Assembly (NCBI GenBank): GCA_021904315.1
Contig: CM038909.1
Location: forward strand, 10,124,001 to 10,188,000
DNA from: Sphagnum magellanicum
Lineage: Eukaryota; Streptophyta; Sphagnopsida; Sphagnales; Sphagnaceae
Reading direction: 5' to 3'
Length of the DNA stretch: 64,000 nt
The notes under the pieces were generated by a model. That model was not told where the DNA came from. It did not search any database and saw nothing but the letters and a program-made list of their open reading frames with translations. Positions 21,501 to 35,880 of this stretch are shown in pieces. The position numbers were made by a program, and so were the translations under genes. Within the stretch, counting starts at the first letter, position 1. The number at the start of each line of letters is the position of its first letter.

Positions 21501-24500
21501 TATTTACACAATGAGTAGGGTAAGAGTAAATACATAAAAATTGACAAGGTAAGTGTAAATCATTTACATTTACCCAATTTTTACACAGCAAGTATATGTG
21601 TATTTACATCCTTTTTCCCAATACGGATACATACATGGTGGTTACTAGGTAATACATGCATATGGTTAGAAATATTGTTAACCACCATGGTTAGTTATGG
21701 GGCAGGAATACAAGGACACAGTGTTTTCTATCCCCATACCATCTACCTTGCATTGAGAGGTGCTGAAAGCCGTTCACTCTGGGCAATCTATGTTCACGAA
21801 GGATATAATAAAATAATCTAAAGGTGCGTTCACACTTGGTGTTGGAGACTCTAGTGTTGAGTTCCTTAACACCATACTAGGCATTTGAGACTTAAACCTA
21901 CTTATCGTGAAGATTTTATGTTAAACTAACATTCACTTAACATTAAAATTGGGTGCCACCTAGGATGCCACCTAGATTTTCAAGTAACATTGATTTAATA
22001 TCAAGTGTGAATGCACCATAATAATGGGATTTGTTGCTTTAGTCTGAAACTTTTCTTCCTTCAAAAGTATATATATGCAAATGATGTAATAATGTGTTGG
22101 GGTCATGTCAATTGGGTCCAAAAGAATCAAAAGGCAAGGGCAAACAAGCTAAGTAGTGGGACCCAAAATACCATGAAAAGTTTGGATTATTTTCACGTGT
22201 CAGCATTCTGCACCTCACAAAACAAAGTTTGGAGTGCATTTCCGGACCAGGCGGAAGGGATCTTCTAGGATTCTACAAATTGTGCAACTTAGGGCGAGCA
22301 CCATTGGATGGGTTTTGGGTGATAAAAACGTGAGTGGACTTGAGTGAGATATGATATTTTATAGATGATGCGTTGGCTTTGGCAACCCTTTTTTGTTTTG
22401 GCTGCTGTGACGTGCATGCATGACTTTGGAATCAATGGTGGGGAGGGGAAAATAAAATCAAGGGGTTCAAGGATTCAAGGACCAAGATGTTGGAAGAGAC
22501 CATCTAGCTCCTTTTCCCAAAAAAAAAGAAAAAGAAAAAATCAATCTAAAAAGCTTCCATGCTGTACTTTGATACTAGGTCTGCTCATTGCAGGTTTTCC
22601 TTGCATTCTCAAAAAAAAAAATCATAATCAGGAATTCTCAAAAGACAAATGAAAGAGAATTAAAAACTATTTTTTGGACAAAAGAAAAGACCGTAGCTCA
22701 AATTGCTATAAGCTAAGAAACTTTCAATGTAAGCACTACTTCCTTGGTGGAGGGTGGGCTCTACATGTTTCTGCAAGTTGCAATAGCATAAGCTTTTTCC
22801 TCATAATCGGTTTATCAAAGGGATAAAAAGGAGATATATAATTTATTTATTTTTTTCACCTTAGTCAAATTTGATGCATCTCGTGCCACATGTTTGGCGG
22901 CTATCTCAATTTTTTTTTAAAAACGTCCTATACCTTTGAAAATGCCCATTTTCCCTACCTTAAATTTTTTTCATTTTCCAATGCCACAGATAGAGCTTGT
23001 ATAGGAAGCAACGGGCCTAATGGTTGCAACAAACTTGGATGGAAAAACCATTAAATTAAAAAAAATTCAACATGTGGCTCACAAGGAACATGTGTTTTTC
23101 AAATGTGCCCAATCCACAAATATTTCATGACCCAATGTCATTGCAAGAGCCACATGCCCCCTTCATGATGTGTGTTGGGTTGTGGACTTTGTTTCCCTTT
23201 TGTGGAACGTGCTGCTGTATCATTCATTTGAGAGATGTGTGAACAAGCTTTAAGAACTTTTGCCCTCATCATCATTGGAATACATATTTGCTTGTCATTC
23301 AGTAAGTGGGAGCTATATGTACTGGGTAAAGCCCCGTGATCGAGCATTATTGTAAAACACGTCTCCATTTCACTTGGATTTTGTTCAACATTGAGTGAAA
23401 AAAATAATAAAATTCTTTTTTCACTTGATGTTGGCCAGATTGTAAGTAAAATATCTCATAGAATGATGACAAGTTTTGTAACAAGGGAGACAATGTTTTT
23501 AAAAAAGTTTTGTTTAAAATCTATTTATGGAGCTTTGCACTCTAAGTGTGCAATTTGTGTCTTCCATTATTAACACTTGTCTTACCCAAACGTGTGTTTT
23601 CATATATGTTAATTGATTAACATCAATCATACCATTTATATACTTATAAATGTTAGTTAGATTATTAAATGTGAAGGGGGGACATTCTTTGAATTTACAC
23701 AATATGTGAATAAAAATATACAGTTTCATATATCATTTGTTGGGTAAATTTTGTAATTTAATTAGTTCTATAATAATGCTATGTTTATTTTTTAATCAAA
23801 ATATAATTAATATAGGGTATACGCTAATCACAATATTTATTTTTTAAAATTATAATAAATGAAGAAATTAGTTGTTAATGGGTTTAATTAGTAGATTATG
23901 AGCTTTTAATAAAAACTCTTGTATTGTTTTTCATTTGCTTCTTAAATTATGCATCATTTACATGTGTTATCAATGGAAGCATTGTTTGATTGTTGATTAT
24001 GCCTTTGGAAATCAAATATGTTCAACCTTATCCTAAAATGACAATTGTACTTTGATTCATATGCTTTTCTCTTGTTTCCTTCTCTTGTTCATAATTTAAA
24101 TATGGTATATTGTATAACTTACTAGGTAATCAATTATCAAACTCAAATATCTTTATAAATTATTTCACAAGTTCTATGAGATAGTGGTATTGAGTCACAC
24201 AAAATCATCAACATAATTTGCAAAGTTAAAAACACCATAATAATCTACCATGCCCATTAAAATGGGTTAGGAATAATCAATATCTATTTTATTGTGATCA
24301 TGGGAAATGTTAAACATGTTATATTGCAAGATCATAAGAATTGTTGTTGGGTTAGATTTCTTGTTCTACTTTTATTGTTCCATTTGTGTATAAAGATTGA
24401 ACTTGTAGTGGCCACTAACTTGTTTGCAAGCTATGGTGTACACAAACAATTATCACAAAGTGGCAATTTTCAATACCTATAGCATTTTGATGCATCATGG

Positions 24501-27500
24501 TGGATTTTTTAAAAAGATTTTTTATGAAAATTTATTATAGATGATAGGCTATATCCCCATCTATCAATGTGTTATGGAATTGGTACAAATATTAATCATT
24601 TACTTGTCCAACAATGTTTTTTTTAATTTGTAAACCTTGAAACATCATTGCAATTGCAACAAAAAGACTAAAAAGGATTAGTTTTCATGTGAACTTTTCA
24701 ATGAAATGTTGCATATATAAAGTTATTAACATAAGGGACAATCTTCTCCATAAAAGCTTCCAATTTGTCTTAAAGTTTTTGGAGTTCATATTAGATGATA
24801 TTAAAATGTTCATAAGTACATTATGTTATGACAATGTTGTTGATTATGATCTTTTTAGGTTGTAAAATGTTCTTCTATTGAAGATGTACTTGGGCTATGT
24901 GTGTTTTTTTCATTAAAATAAAATAAAATGGAATAAATAAATTTTAAAAATGGCAAACTACTATCAAATAAAAGTTTTTCAAAAACCTTAAAATTATTAG
25001 TGTAAATTTAAACAAAATTATGAGTATGAATCAAGTACATGTTCATGGTTATCATGACTTACTTTAGGTTTTAACCCAAAATCATTTATATGTGATCTCT
25101 AAAAAAATTCAAAGTGAATGAAATCTTATGTGTTTTTACTTTTGATATTGTATGTAGTTCCAATTTTGTTTTAAATTGTGTACACCAGAACTTGTAAACA
25201 CCCAATATTAGTATTTCAAATTACAAGGTGTATTTGCAATTACTATTATTTAATCCCAAAATCTCATATGCTTAAGTTGTAATGGAAACCACATTGGCCA
25301 CAAAATTTGTTGGCCTTGCATATAACAAAATGGATTATTGAAAGGAATTGAAACAACTACTCTTGCATGTCCCAATTCACAATTGATGTGATCCATCTTT
25401 GAAAAAGAAATTTTGATTCCTTTGTAGCTCCAAGCTTACTAAAATTAATTTTTAAAATAAAAATAAGGCATTGAAATTGAAGTGAAAAAAAATTATAATT
25501 AAATATAGCATGCTTGAAATATGTTTATATTAAAATTTTAAGGAATAATAGGGTGGGGAAAAAAATCCTTCACCTAATACCCCCTACCCCCTCCCCCCAA
25601 TCCTTGTTTTATGTAGGTAATTTAGAATGTTAACACTTAGTGTCACCCTAGGGTTAAACTTTCATATAAATATTAGTTAGTTACAATGTTTATACATTGA
25701 TCAATGTTAACTAACTACACCAATTGCATGTTAGGTACATTATACTTGTTAGGTAAACTTGTAATAAAAACTAGGTAAATTATATTAGTTTTTAATTTTG
25801 AATTAGATATTAACTATTTATTAATTATACTGGTTAGTTTTAAGTAACTAGTAGTAGTTATTAATAAGACATGAACCTATATAAGGAAATTAGTTTCAAA
25901 AAGAAAATCATCTCTTCTACAATTTCTTGGATATGATTTTATTTTTAAAAAAAATTTCCAAATCTAGATAATTCTATTCATTTTTATAGTTTTATTTTGC
26001 TTGAATTTTATGAAGTCCCTCATTACCAATAACTAATGGTAAAAAAATTTGTCTACATTGGTCGTCCATAATAATGCAATCATACATCACATAGACAATT
26101 ACATATATGTAATGATAAAAACCATGTTTTAGCATGCATTCAACAATTTCTAATTTATCAACCAAAAAAATACATGGTCAAGCTTGTGCTATTTATTTAA
26201 TTTCTCCCAAAAAAAAAAAAAAAAAGACTATGAAGTTGTCACATGACATTAAAATATTTTGATATCATATATATAATAATAATAACCACATATTTTGATT
26301 TTGATAGTTAGTCGTACATTTTCCATATTATTTTTACATCATATACATGCACATGGCTCTTGACATTGCATCCTTAAATATAGCTGTAATTGTGGGTGAA
26401 AGCATATTAAGTAGGCTCAAAAATGGTGAATGAAAAATCCATATTTTATCTTTTGCATAATGTAAAATAAGCAATTGGATAACACTACAATAGATTGCAT
26501 CCTATTCCACTATAACACCACTCAAATCCATTTGAGTGGAGTACATCCAACTCCACCCAAATGTCCCCAATGAAAATCACTACCAAACCACTAGTCACTA
26601 TGTCTAGTGGTCTCCTAGTGGATTAGTCTAGATATACCACTGGCATTGATTTAATTATGAATTTTATTTATTTATTTATTCCAAGTTGTTGTTCATTAGT
26701 GGAATGGGTCACATGTTTTTTGACTAAGGGTGCAGTCACAATCAAACAAACTAAAAACCATGTAAACAATCTCCAATATTTTTTCAAAACTATAATTTTG
26801 TTAGAAATGTTTTTGTGGTGCCACTTTAATGCCATGGTAATCATGGGAAGTTGTGTTAAATGAATAATATGAGTGTTGAAAAATTCAAAATAAAATTTTT
26901 AAAAAAAAATTTGGGTTTTGGTTTTAATAAAGGACCTTTGAACTTGAACAACAATTGCGTCAAAAGTAGTCAATTTTGTAAATTAATAAGCTAAAGAATC
27001 TTTTAAAAATGTAATTTTGATGAGAAAAAAATTGAGATGATATTATTTGATTACCCACACTCAGAAAGCACTCATAATTTGAAATTTGTGGAACTTGAAA
27101 CTCTTAAAAATTAAAAATCTAATGAATAGGATTTAAAATTTTTAAAAATCCTTTACCATATGTACATGACATCTAAAGAAAAGTTGTATTTTATGATACA
27201 AAAAAACAAATCATTAAATAATTAACATATTTTCATGTTTGGAAGGTAGTTATAGTGGAATGGGCCTCCACTCCCCATGCAACTTTATTTCACATGTAAA
27301 TTTTTTGCAAATTGTTGAAGGGTTTTGCAATTAGCTTCATGTCATGTTTAAATACCATGTGGAAATCTGGAATTACAATTGTTCTATTGAAGCATTATGC
27401 ACAATGGAGGCTAAAAAGATTATCCATGTTATTATCAAAATGATGTTAGATGCACATGCTAGAAAAAAAAAATCTTAAATCATATGTGCTTCAATCCACT

Positions 27501-29590
27501 TAGCTTAAACTAGTTACACACCTATAAGCTTGCATTGGTGTCACCCATCAAAAAGTTCTACACTAGCATTATATGGGTAAAATGTTTTGTTGTACAATTT
27601 TGTCACCTAGCGAAGAACTTAGTCAAGTTCTTTAAGAGCTTCTCCATCATTTTCTAATGCCTCAATGTCAACAATGGCATCCACTTCTACTACCAACACT
27701 TCCTCCCCTTTTTTAATGTCCCTTGTGTTATCTCTTACTACACTAGTTGCTTACATGTCCATGAGCACCCTATCTATGTCTATCCCAATCATCAAGTTCG
27801 TAACTTCAACCTACACCTGATGAGCCGATGTTTTTTTTTGCATAACTACTCACCAATGTCCACCACCCACCTTGTATGGGACAAAAAAACATTTACAACA
27901 TTGCAATGTGCATGGGTCAATATAATTATTGGGAGATCAAGGTACATGCACAAGTTATCTGTTACTCCTAGAAAATGAAAGTGACGTAATTAATCTCTAC
28001 AACAACTATGACATTCCACTTACCTTTAATTACAAAGTGCCAACTCCAATATAGTGGAACACACATGGAACACAAGTATTTATTTATGAAGGTTGTCTAT
28101 TTGTTTTGTTTTGCTTTGTTTGTACTTATGAGATCCACCAAACTAGGATGCTTCAAATCACATTCTTGGTGTTTTTGGAAAGCTCTTGACGAGGAGGGGT
28201 GCATGGGTTTACTTCCATGGCATTTGGACTTGCAATGCATAAGTTCTTGAATATTGAATGATTTCTTCATTATAAATTAAATTAAATCGTAGCTGAATTT
28301 TTTTGAGGGATTGGAATGTGCCTTTGGTTGGAAAGATCTTGATGAGAAAGATTTAATGGAATTTATTTGGAAAGATTTGGATTCAAAATGTGGGAGATAC
28401 TAATTTTTAAGTGATTTTTGTCGCTGAAATTCAAATAAATTCCAAAAAACCAGGTTTTGGAAGGAAAAATTAGTTGAAGACGTGGTAACACTTGAGGGCT
28501 TACCATTCAATTCAAGCATGATTTGTTCAAAAGTTTGATACATACATTACAAACCAACAATCACATGTTGAGTTTCCTTATTTTGTAATGGGTTCACACT
28601 TGGGCTAATGGCATAGGCCACACTAGTAGTATTAGTGTAATGTGCCAGTGAAATAAGTCACATTGCCCATAGTGAGTTACAAATGGTATGTGGATAGTGG
28701 ATTTTACCACAAATACATCTATCAAATACAACACCTTGCTTAACATATGTCTACCCAAATGTTGATTGAAGACCCAAGCTTAAACCTTGTTATGACGGCT
28801 ACACATTTCACTTATATTGATAATGCAACCCACCCACCCCAAGTTTTGCCTTTAAACTAAATAAATGCAAAAAACCAAGCTAAAATTTTATTTGCACTAA
28901 CATAATCCACTTGTTTGCACTAATTATTCAACTCACCCACTAAAATCGTAAAAGTGTATATGTGCTACTAGATTCCCCATGACCGTTTGTTTGACAACAA
29001 CAGTTGTGTTCCATGATTGAAATTCCCAATATTGGACTACTATGTTATGCCTATGTTTTAAATCATATTGCACATTGGGTTAATTAATGTATATATATGG
29101 TATTTTGTTATTTATTCAATTAGATTCTATGGAAATCAAGAGCTCCCCTATACAACTGTTGATGGAAACACATAAGACTCCACATGTGTAAGCATTTTTT
29201 GACCATGGTTCACCATCCAGAATCCATATTCATCTTGTTTCATGGTTGCAAATTACCATGGGTGCTTATAGGAATCCATGAACACCTCATGGCCACAAGT
29301 CGTAATCTTCCATATGACACATCAATTATTCCTTTCAACACCTCTACCTAATGCATGTTGGCCATTATGATGTTATAATCTCAAACAAAACACTAATTGC
29401 CTTGGCTGAATATGCATGACACCTCACTATCATAGGTTGCATGTGCCATGTGCCTTTCATTATCATGATTAATTCAATAATGACTTCCATATGCCCAATG
29501 ATTTTGTATGTATAGGCAATATGGTTTGGAAGGCAGGAAAAATGTAGCACATCATGGTCAACTTTCACACCATTAATAATCTACATCAGG
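21501..29590. other. AT-rich, CpG-poor intergenic DNA
   Basis: This 8-kb stretch holds no gene that I can support. Open frames are short and rich in Phe, Leu and Asn, as expected from AT-rich non-coding DNA. Minor items are a 22-bp palindrome at 26518-26539 and a coding-like minus-strand trace near 27800-27570 (TNLMIGIDIDRVLMDM, then a Glu/Val/Asp-rich stretch to LKELD). That trace may be the worn end of a transposon gene. Confidence 0.45.
26518..26539. repeat. 22-bp palindrome
   Basis: CCACTCAAAT and ATTTGAGTGG form perfect inverted arms with a 2-base spacer. A second, looser inverted pair (CCACTAGTCA and TGTCTAGTGG) follows within 80 bp. It may be part of a small inverted-repeat element. 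Confidence 0.8.
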
Positions 29591-29599
29591 TCACAACAT

Positions 29600-32100
29600 T
29601 CAATAGTTGTAAAAAGTGGGAATATATCTGTTGCCAAATGACTTGGCCATTATATACTCCCTTGAGCTCAACACCCACCCATTGCCCTTGTATGAAACTT
29701 TGTATGATCTTATTATAGCCCATAACATGTTTCTTGCCTTTCTACACCCATTTTTCAACTTCATTTGTTGCACCAATTTCAATAACATTCAACTTACTCC
29801 TAACATCCCACAATGCCCCCCCCACCCCACCAATCCCAAACTAGGCCTACAACACATGCATTATTTTCACTACACCATTAAGTTCCACCAAAACCTCATT
29901 GCCATGACATTCGAACATTGGTTCCACCACAATATTATTACAAATTTATCATTGCTACAACTTAGCTGCCCCACTTCTTAGACCACTTGTAATCCATGGC
30001 CAATTCACAATTCCTTCCACCCCAATATCCCTCATGTAAGCATTATAACCAATTGTGCACATTTGTAAGCAGAAAGGATAGGTTACATTTTCCATTCTAT
30101 TGCCACCCACAATGGGCTAAACCCCCTTGACCATGATTGCACCAATTACATTACACTTAGACTACACCATTCGTTTCACACTAACGTCATTTTAGACTTG
30201 TAATTACCACAACCAACTATGCCCACTAAACTGTGGAGTGTAATAGTTACATGTTCCATTCTACCACCACCCATGTCCAACTTGATCCCCTTGATCATGC
30301 CTAGACCATTTACCTTCTCATCAACATTAAAACGATAGCAATATTACTACATACTTGTTATTGCTAAAATGCACTAGAATAGGGACATGTTTTGTAATAA
30401 TGATTTCATATGGAATGGATAGGATATTTCCCACTCTACCACCACACGTCACCTTGAACACATTACCCAAGCCTATATCACTTACAATATATTATAAATC
30501 TGCCATTGGTTCCATGTGAATCTCATTTGAAATTTATAAACATTATAATCAACCATGCACACTTCATGGTGAAATGTATTGGTTACATTCCACTCCACTA
30601 GCACTACTGCAACCTTATGACAATTCACCAAAATCAGACCACTTACATTACATGATGACTCCACCATTGATTCCACCCAAATATGCTTTTATACTTGTAA
30701 TCACTATTGTTTATCATGGCCACTAGATGATAAGACATGTATTGGTTACATTCTACTATATTGGCCTCCACAAACTTGAGTCCATTGACAAGGATGCAAG
30801 ATTTACATTACACCTAAACTCCACCATTGGTTCCACCTAGATATCATTCCAAAGTTGTTGTCACTACCACCCACCATGGTCATAGGATAATGGAACATAT
30901 TGGTCACATTCCAATCTAATCCCCCCTCACCAACCTTGATTAACCCATTGACTAGGATTGCATACTTACATTACACCTAGATTCCACCATTGGTTCCACC
31001 CCAATATCATGATAGACTTGTAATCACTACAACTTATCACGACCGTTGGATTGTGGAAGCTATTGGTTACGTTCCATTTTATTGCCACACACAACTTTGA
31101 ACCCATTAACTAGGGTTGCACCATTTACATTAGATTCAAACTTCACCATTGGTTCTACCCCAATACCATTCCAAGCTTGTAATCACCACAACTAACCATG
31201 CCCCCTTGATAGTGGGATGTAATGGTTACATTCCAATCTGCTACTATCCATCACCAATGCCCTTGACTATGTACCTAGATTGCATTATCTTCACTACATC
31301 ATTAAATTCCAAAAAACTATCACTGCACAAGGTCATTCTACCCTTTGTTCCTCCACAATATCACTCCAAACTTTTCAAAGTAGGTTATGTTGATGATAAA
31401 TTTGGAGTGATTTTGTGGTGAAACCAATGTGGAGTCACCCTATAGTGTAAGTGGCCTCTTTGTCAAACTCATCACCTCTTACATTACATAGTCATTCCAC
31501 AATTGGTTCCACTTCAATATCATTCCAAAATTATATCCACTTCAAATCACCATGCCCATTGATAATGAAATGTAATGGTCACATTCCATTATACCATCAT
31601 GCATCGTCATTCCTCTTGATCACGTCTAGACCACTCACACTTCATGCAACAACAATAATTCCATGACAATATTTCTACAAGCTTGTCATGACAATAACCT
31701 AACTTGCCCACTTCATAATGGAATGTATGAAATATATTCCATTCCACCACCTTAATATAGCCTAGACCACTTACAATACTTGGTTGGTTTGCCATAGCTT
31801 CCACCCCAATATCATTTGTGACTTGTAACATTTGGTTAAAACCAACCATGCACAGTTGATAGTGGAATGTATTGGTTCCATTCCACTCTCCTTCCAACCA
31901 CCGCATTGAATGCATCGACCAAATTTGGTCCACTCATACGACACTCACACTCTAAGAGTGGTTCCACACCAATATCCAACTAGAATTGTAATTAATGCAA
32001 CCTACCACACACATTTCATAGTGTCCAATGATTTAACTACATTCCCTTCATAATACATGGACACTTCACCATTATTCTCACCAGAGTATCATTAGATAGA
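29600..32100. repeat. Degenerate tandem array, about 160-bp units
   Basis: A phrase like CCACCATTGGTTCCACCCCAATATCATTCCAAACTTGTAATCAC recurs with landmarks at 29916, 30504, 30665, 30825, 30988, 31147, 31501, about 31655, about 31795 and 31957. The clearest intervals are 161, 160, 163 and 159 bp. Each unit also carries a CCAACCATGCCCA-like phrase, a GTGGAATGTA(A/T)TGGTTACATTCCA phrase that is itself an inverted repeat, and CCTTGA(C/T)CA. Units are strongly diverged and CpG-poor. The array lies just past the 3' end of the TNP2 relic, so it may be the long subterminal region of that CACTA element. Confidence 0.85.
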
Positions 32101-33429
32101 ACTATCATCCCTTCCACATTCCACCCATGTTATGCTTCAAAATCTACAAATTACTCTCACTAAACTATGTACCAACTAAAGAGCACTCACAATCTAGTTT
32201 TTTCTTGGAATTAAAACGTTCAAACTTGGACTTGAAATCTTTAAACATGGAGGAGCATAAACCCTAAAATTTTAATTTGAAACAATGTAAATTTACTTAT
32301 GCACATTAATATTGTGCAAATACAAATCACGATGCAAATGGTTCCATAACAATGATTTCAACATGTTCATGTGAAACACACACATGTATAGTCCTTCAAT
32401 TGCCACATAGTTTGTGATGTCATGTTCATGAATTCCTTGTAATTCCACCATGCTTAGCCTCTTGAACTAGGCCCACCTTTCAAGGACTTCATTGTTGTCC
32501 GTTTCCTTTTCATTGGGATCCCATATTCAATGTTGAATATGTGGATATAATGCAAAGTACTCTATGCAAAACCCTAGCACCCCATCATACATATAGCCAA
32601 AAGCCATGTAGGCTTATGGCCGAGCCCTATTCCTTACATACCTTTTCAAGACATTTAGGTATCTTTCCACTAAGTAGCACCATTTAGCACCCATTGGCCC
32701 ACATATCTTTAATTCGTTTACTAGATGAATTATGAAATGAATCATCAAATGAAAGATTGCAGGTGGAAACCATATTTCTAAAAGGCATAATGATTTAGCC
32801 ACATATGTTTGCAAATTGGAAAGGTCATTTGGATTGATCACCTTTGCACATATTTTGCCAAATGTTTTTTCGAGTCGTATAATTGCTGTTTTAAGGCCTA
32901 GTTGCAAAAGATTACGCACTTCAAATGGTAATATTTGTTATATCATGACATGGTGATCATGACTTTTCATGGCAAACAACCTTTTTAGACCAACATGCTT
33001 CCTAAATGCAACTAAGTATCCTATTGGAGCATGAATACCTATCACAAAATCAAAGAATGACTTGTTTTCACTAGTAGAAATCAGCCAAAATGTAACCAGT
33101 CAATTTACGACTACATGCGACTTATAGTCGTTTGCGACTAGATTTAAGAATATTTGCAACTACAAGACCAACTTTCAACTATTTTGGTCATTTTCACAAC
33201 TATGATGCAACTATTAGAAATTTCATCCTATTGGTTACATCAATTTTACATTTATTTTCATCCATTAATAGGTTGATATGTCCCATTAGTCACAATAGTC
33301 ACCAAATTAGTTGCATCCTAAAGGTATTCTACAATGACATACGGGTATATTTTAATGTATGTACTAAAATTATATATATATATATATATATGCATACATA
33401 TGTATATTGTTCATATAATGAATCGCAAA

Positions 33430-34440
33430 ATTAATATTTGAACTTTGAATTTTTTTATTCAAATATGAATATTGATATTTCAATTATGAAAAAATGTTAT
33501 TTTAACTTTTTAAAAAATTTATTAAAATTTGAAACTTGATATTTGAATCTGAAAATTGTTATTTCAATTGTTTAAAACATTATTTGAATTTGAAAATTTT
33601 GATTGAATATGATATTTTCAATTCAAAAAGACTGATTTGATCTAAAAATTGATTTTGAATTCTAAATTAATATTTTCGAATCCAAAAATTAATATTTCAA
33701 TTCAGAAAATTATAATTGATCATAAAAATGGATTAATTTGAATATTACATTTAATTTTGAGTATTTTTATGTGAATATGAAATTTATATTTCAGCTATGA
33801 AAATTTTTCATTTATATTTTAAATAATCATTTAATTCGAACCTGAAATTTAGATTTTCAAAATTAATACTTCAAGTCTGAAAATTAGTAATTGAGTCTAA
33901 AAATGGACATTTCAATTTTGAATATTGTTATTTGAATATGAAAATTAACATTTCAGTTCTGAAAATTTTTATTTAAATTCAAAAAACTTTTTTGATCCAA
34001 AAACTGATATTTGAATTCTAAATTATTATTTTTGAATCTAAAAATTATTATTTAAATTTAAAAAACTTTATTGACTCTAAAATTGGCAACTTGATTTTAA
34101 ATATTTTTATTTCAACTTGAAATTTGATATTTAAATTTTGAAGTTTAAAATTTAAATTTTAAGAAATTATTTGACTTGAAAGTTGAAATTGGAATTCCAT
34201 ATTATTATTTTGGATTCTCAGAATTAATATTTCAATTCAGAAAATTATTAATTAAGTCTTCAAATGCAAATTTTAATTTTGAATATTATTATTTGAATCT
34301 GAAAATTAACATTTCAATTCTGAAATTTCTTATTTAACTTCTAAAAACTTCTAAAAACCGATATTTGAATTCTGAATTACTATTTTGGAATCTTAAATTT
34401 ATATTTTAATTCAAAAAATTATTGATTGAATTTCAAGGGT
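33430..34440. repeat. AT-rich degenerate short-unit array
   Basis: About 1 kb is built from variants of phrases such as ATTTGAATCTGAAAATTAAT, ATTTCAATTCTGAAAATT and TTTGAATTCTAAATTATTATT, repeating about every 25-35 bp. It lies inside the nested CACTA-like element. Confidence 0.8.
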
Positions 34441-35639
34441 TTTTTTTACTAGTGTTATCCATAATAAATCACTTTTATAAATAATTATAAATGATTATGT
34501 TTATTAAATCTAAGTGATACTAAATAATTATTGTTATGACATAGATTTGTATATTATATAATTTATATTATTATATTAGAAGAAATTAATTAAATTAATT
34601 AATGTGACATTACTTTAAAATCATTGTAATTACTTCATATAAGAATTTATTAGTATGTGCATAATTATTTTCTAATTGAACATAATTATTCACACTCTTT
34701 AATTTATAACTTCAAACCTGAATTAAAAATTTGGAAAAAATTATAGTGTAGTTGGAATAATTATTTTACTGATTTTAATTTCACGAATTATTATACAATA
34801 ATATTATCTTAAAAAATTCTGTGATTAATCATCTATGATAAATATTTTATAGTAATTTTATAGTAATTATGAAAATTAATGTTATGTTTAACAAATTATT
34901 GTATTTATAATTAATAATTACCAAGAGAAAAAAATTATTTGACCTATAATAATTTTTACAAGAATAAATGTTATTATACAATAAATAATGTAATTAGTTG
35001 AATGATAATTCTTCAAAATTTTGTGTAAGAATTTACTTCCTAATAAATTTTTTTAATTCATTATATATAATTTTAAAATAAATATTTAAAATATTTAATT
35101 TTAAATTATAACCATTAAATTTATTTCATATTAATTATATTATATATAGCTGGATCAGATTCTGAAAAGTGATTAAATATTTTAAAATATTTTATTATTT
35201 ATGAATTATGTATTAATAACTTGTGAGTAACTAGATAGTTAGTTTGTCAAATATGAAGAAAGTATTACTTATTTAAGTAATTGATAATGAATATTGAATA
35301 TTTGTAGTGTATAGTTTATAATTTAAATATATGTAAATTTCATCATTATGAACTAAATGATTATTTAATTATCTAGTACTTGAATTGTTTAAAAATCTAA
35401 AAACCCTAGGAAATAAGGGATGAAGAAAGCTTTGGAATTACAACTTAGTTTGTAAGGAAGTTGCAACTTCAAAACTTATCCCATATTGTTTGTTCTCCAT
35501 TCCTATTTTGAACACTATATAAACAAAGGGGTGTGCTAATGCAATTTCACATTAAGAAGTTTGTGCACATGGGATGAGCTAATCAAAAGGCTCAACCCAA
35601 AACAAAAAAACAAATAATGCACAATTCTTAAGTACATAC

Positions 35640-35880
35640 CTCCCCAACCTACTTATCTATCTAGCTAGGTAGGTACCTAGTTTGACCTACCCATCTAGGT
35701 CAGCCTATGTACCTACCTATTTAAGTACCTACTTATATGAGTAGGTATTTAGCCTAGGAAGGTAGAACCTACCTATTTACTACTTTACCTAGGTAGGTAG
35801 GTAGGTAGGTAGGTAAGTAGGTAAGGATTGTAGGCACCTATTTATGTACCTACCTAGGTACCTACCAACCTAATATTAAT
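35640..35880. repeat. TACC/GGTA tetranucleotide tract
   Basis: Interrupted runs of CTAC, TACC, TAGG and GTAG appear in both orientations, including TAGG repeated about six times near 35792-35818. Because the motif and its complement alternate, the tract can fold on itself. Related CTACCTAC and GTAGGTAG phrases occur in the diverged copy at 42000-42500. Confidence 0.85.

Noticed and set aside
33360..33392. (AT)n microsatellite and similar runs at 1271, 41303 and 46690
   Set aside because: Ordinary AT microsatellites; nothing beyond simple repeats.
35640..35880. CRISPR-like or regulatory repeat array
   Set aside because: The units are 4-bp words without spacers in a plant transposon; it is a simple-sequence tract.
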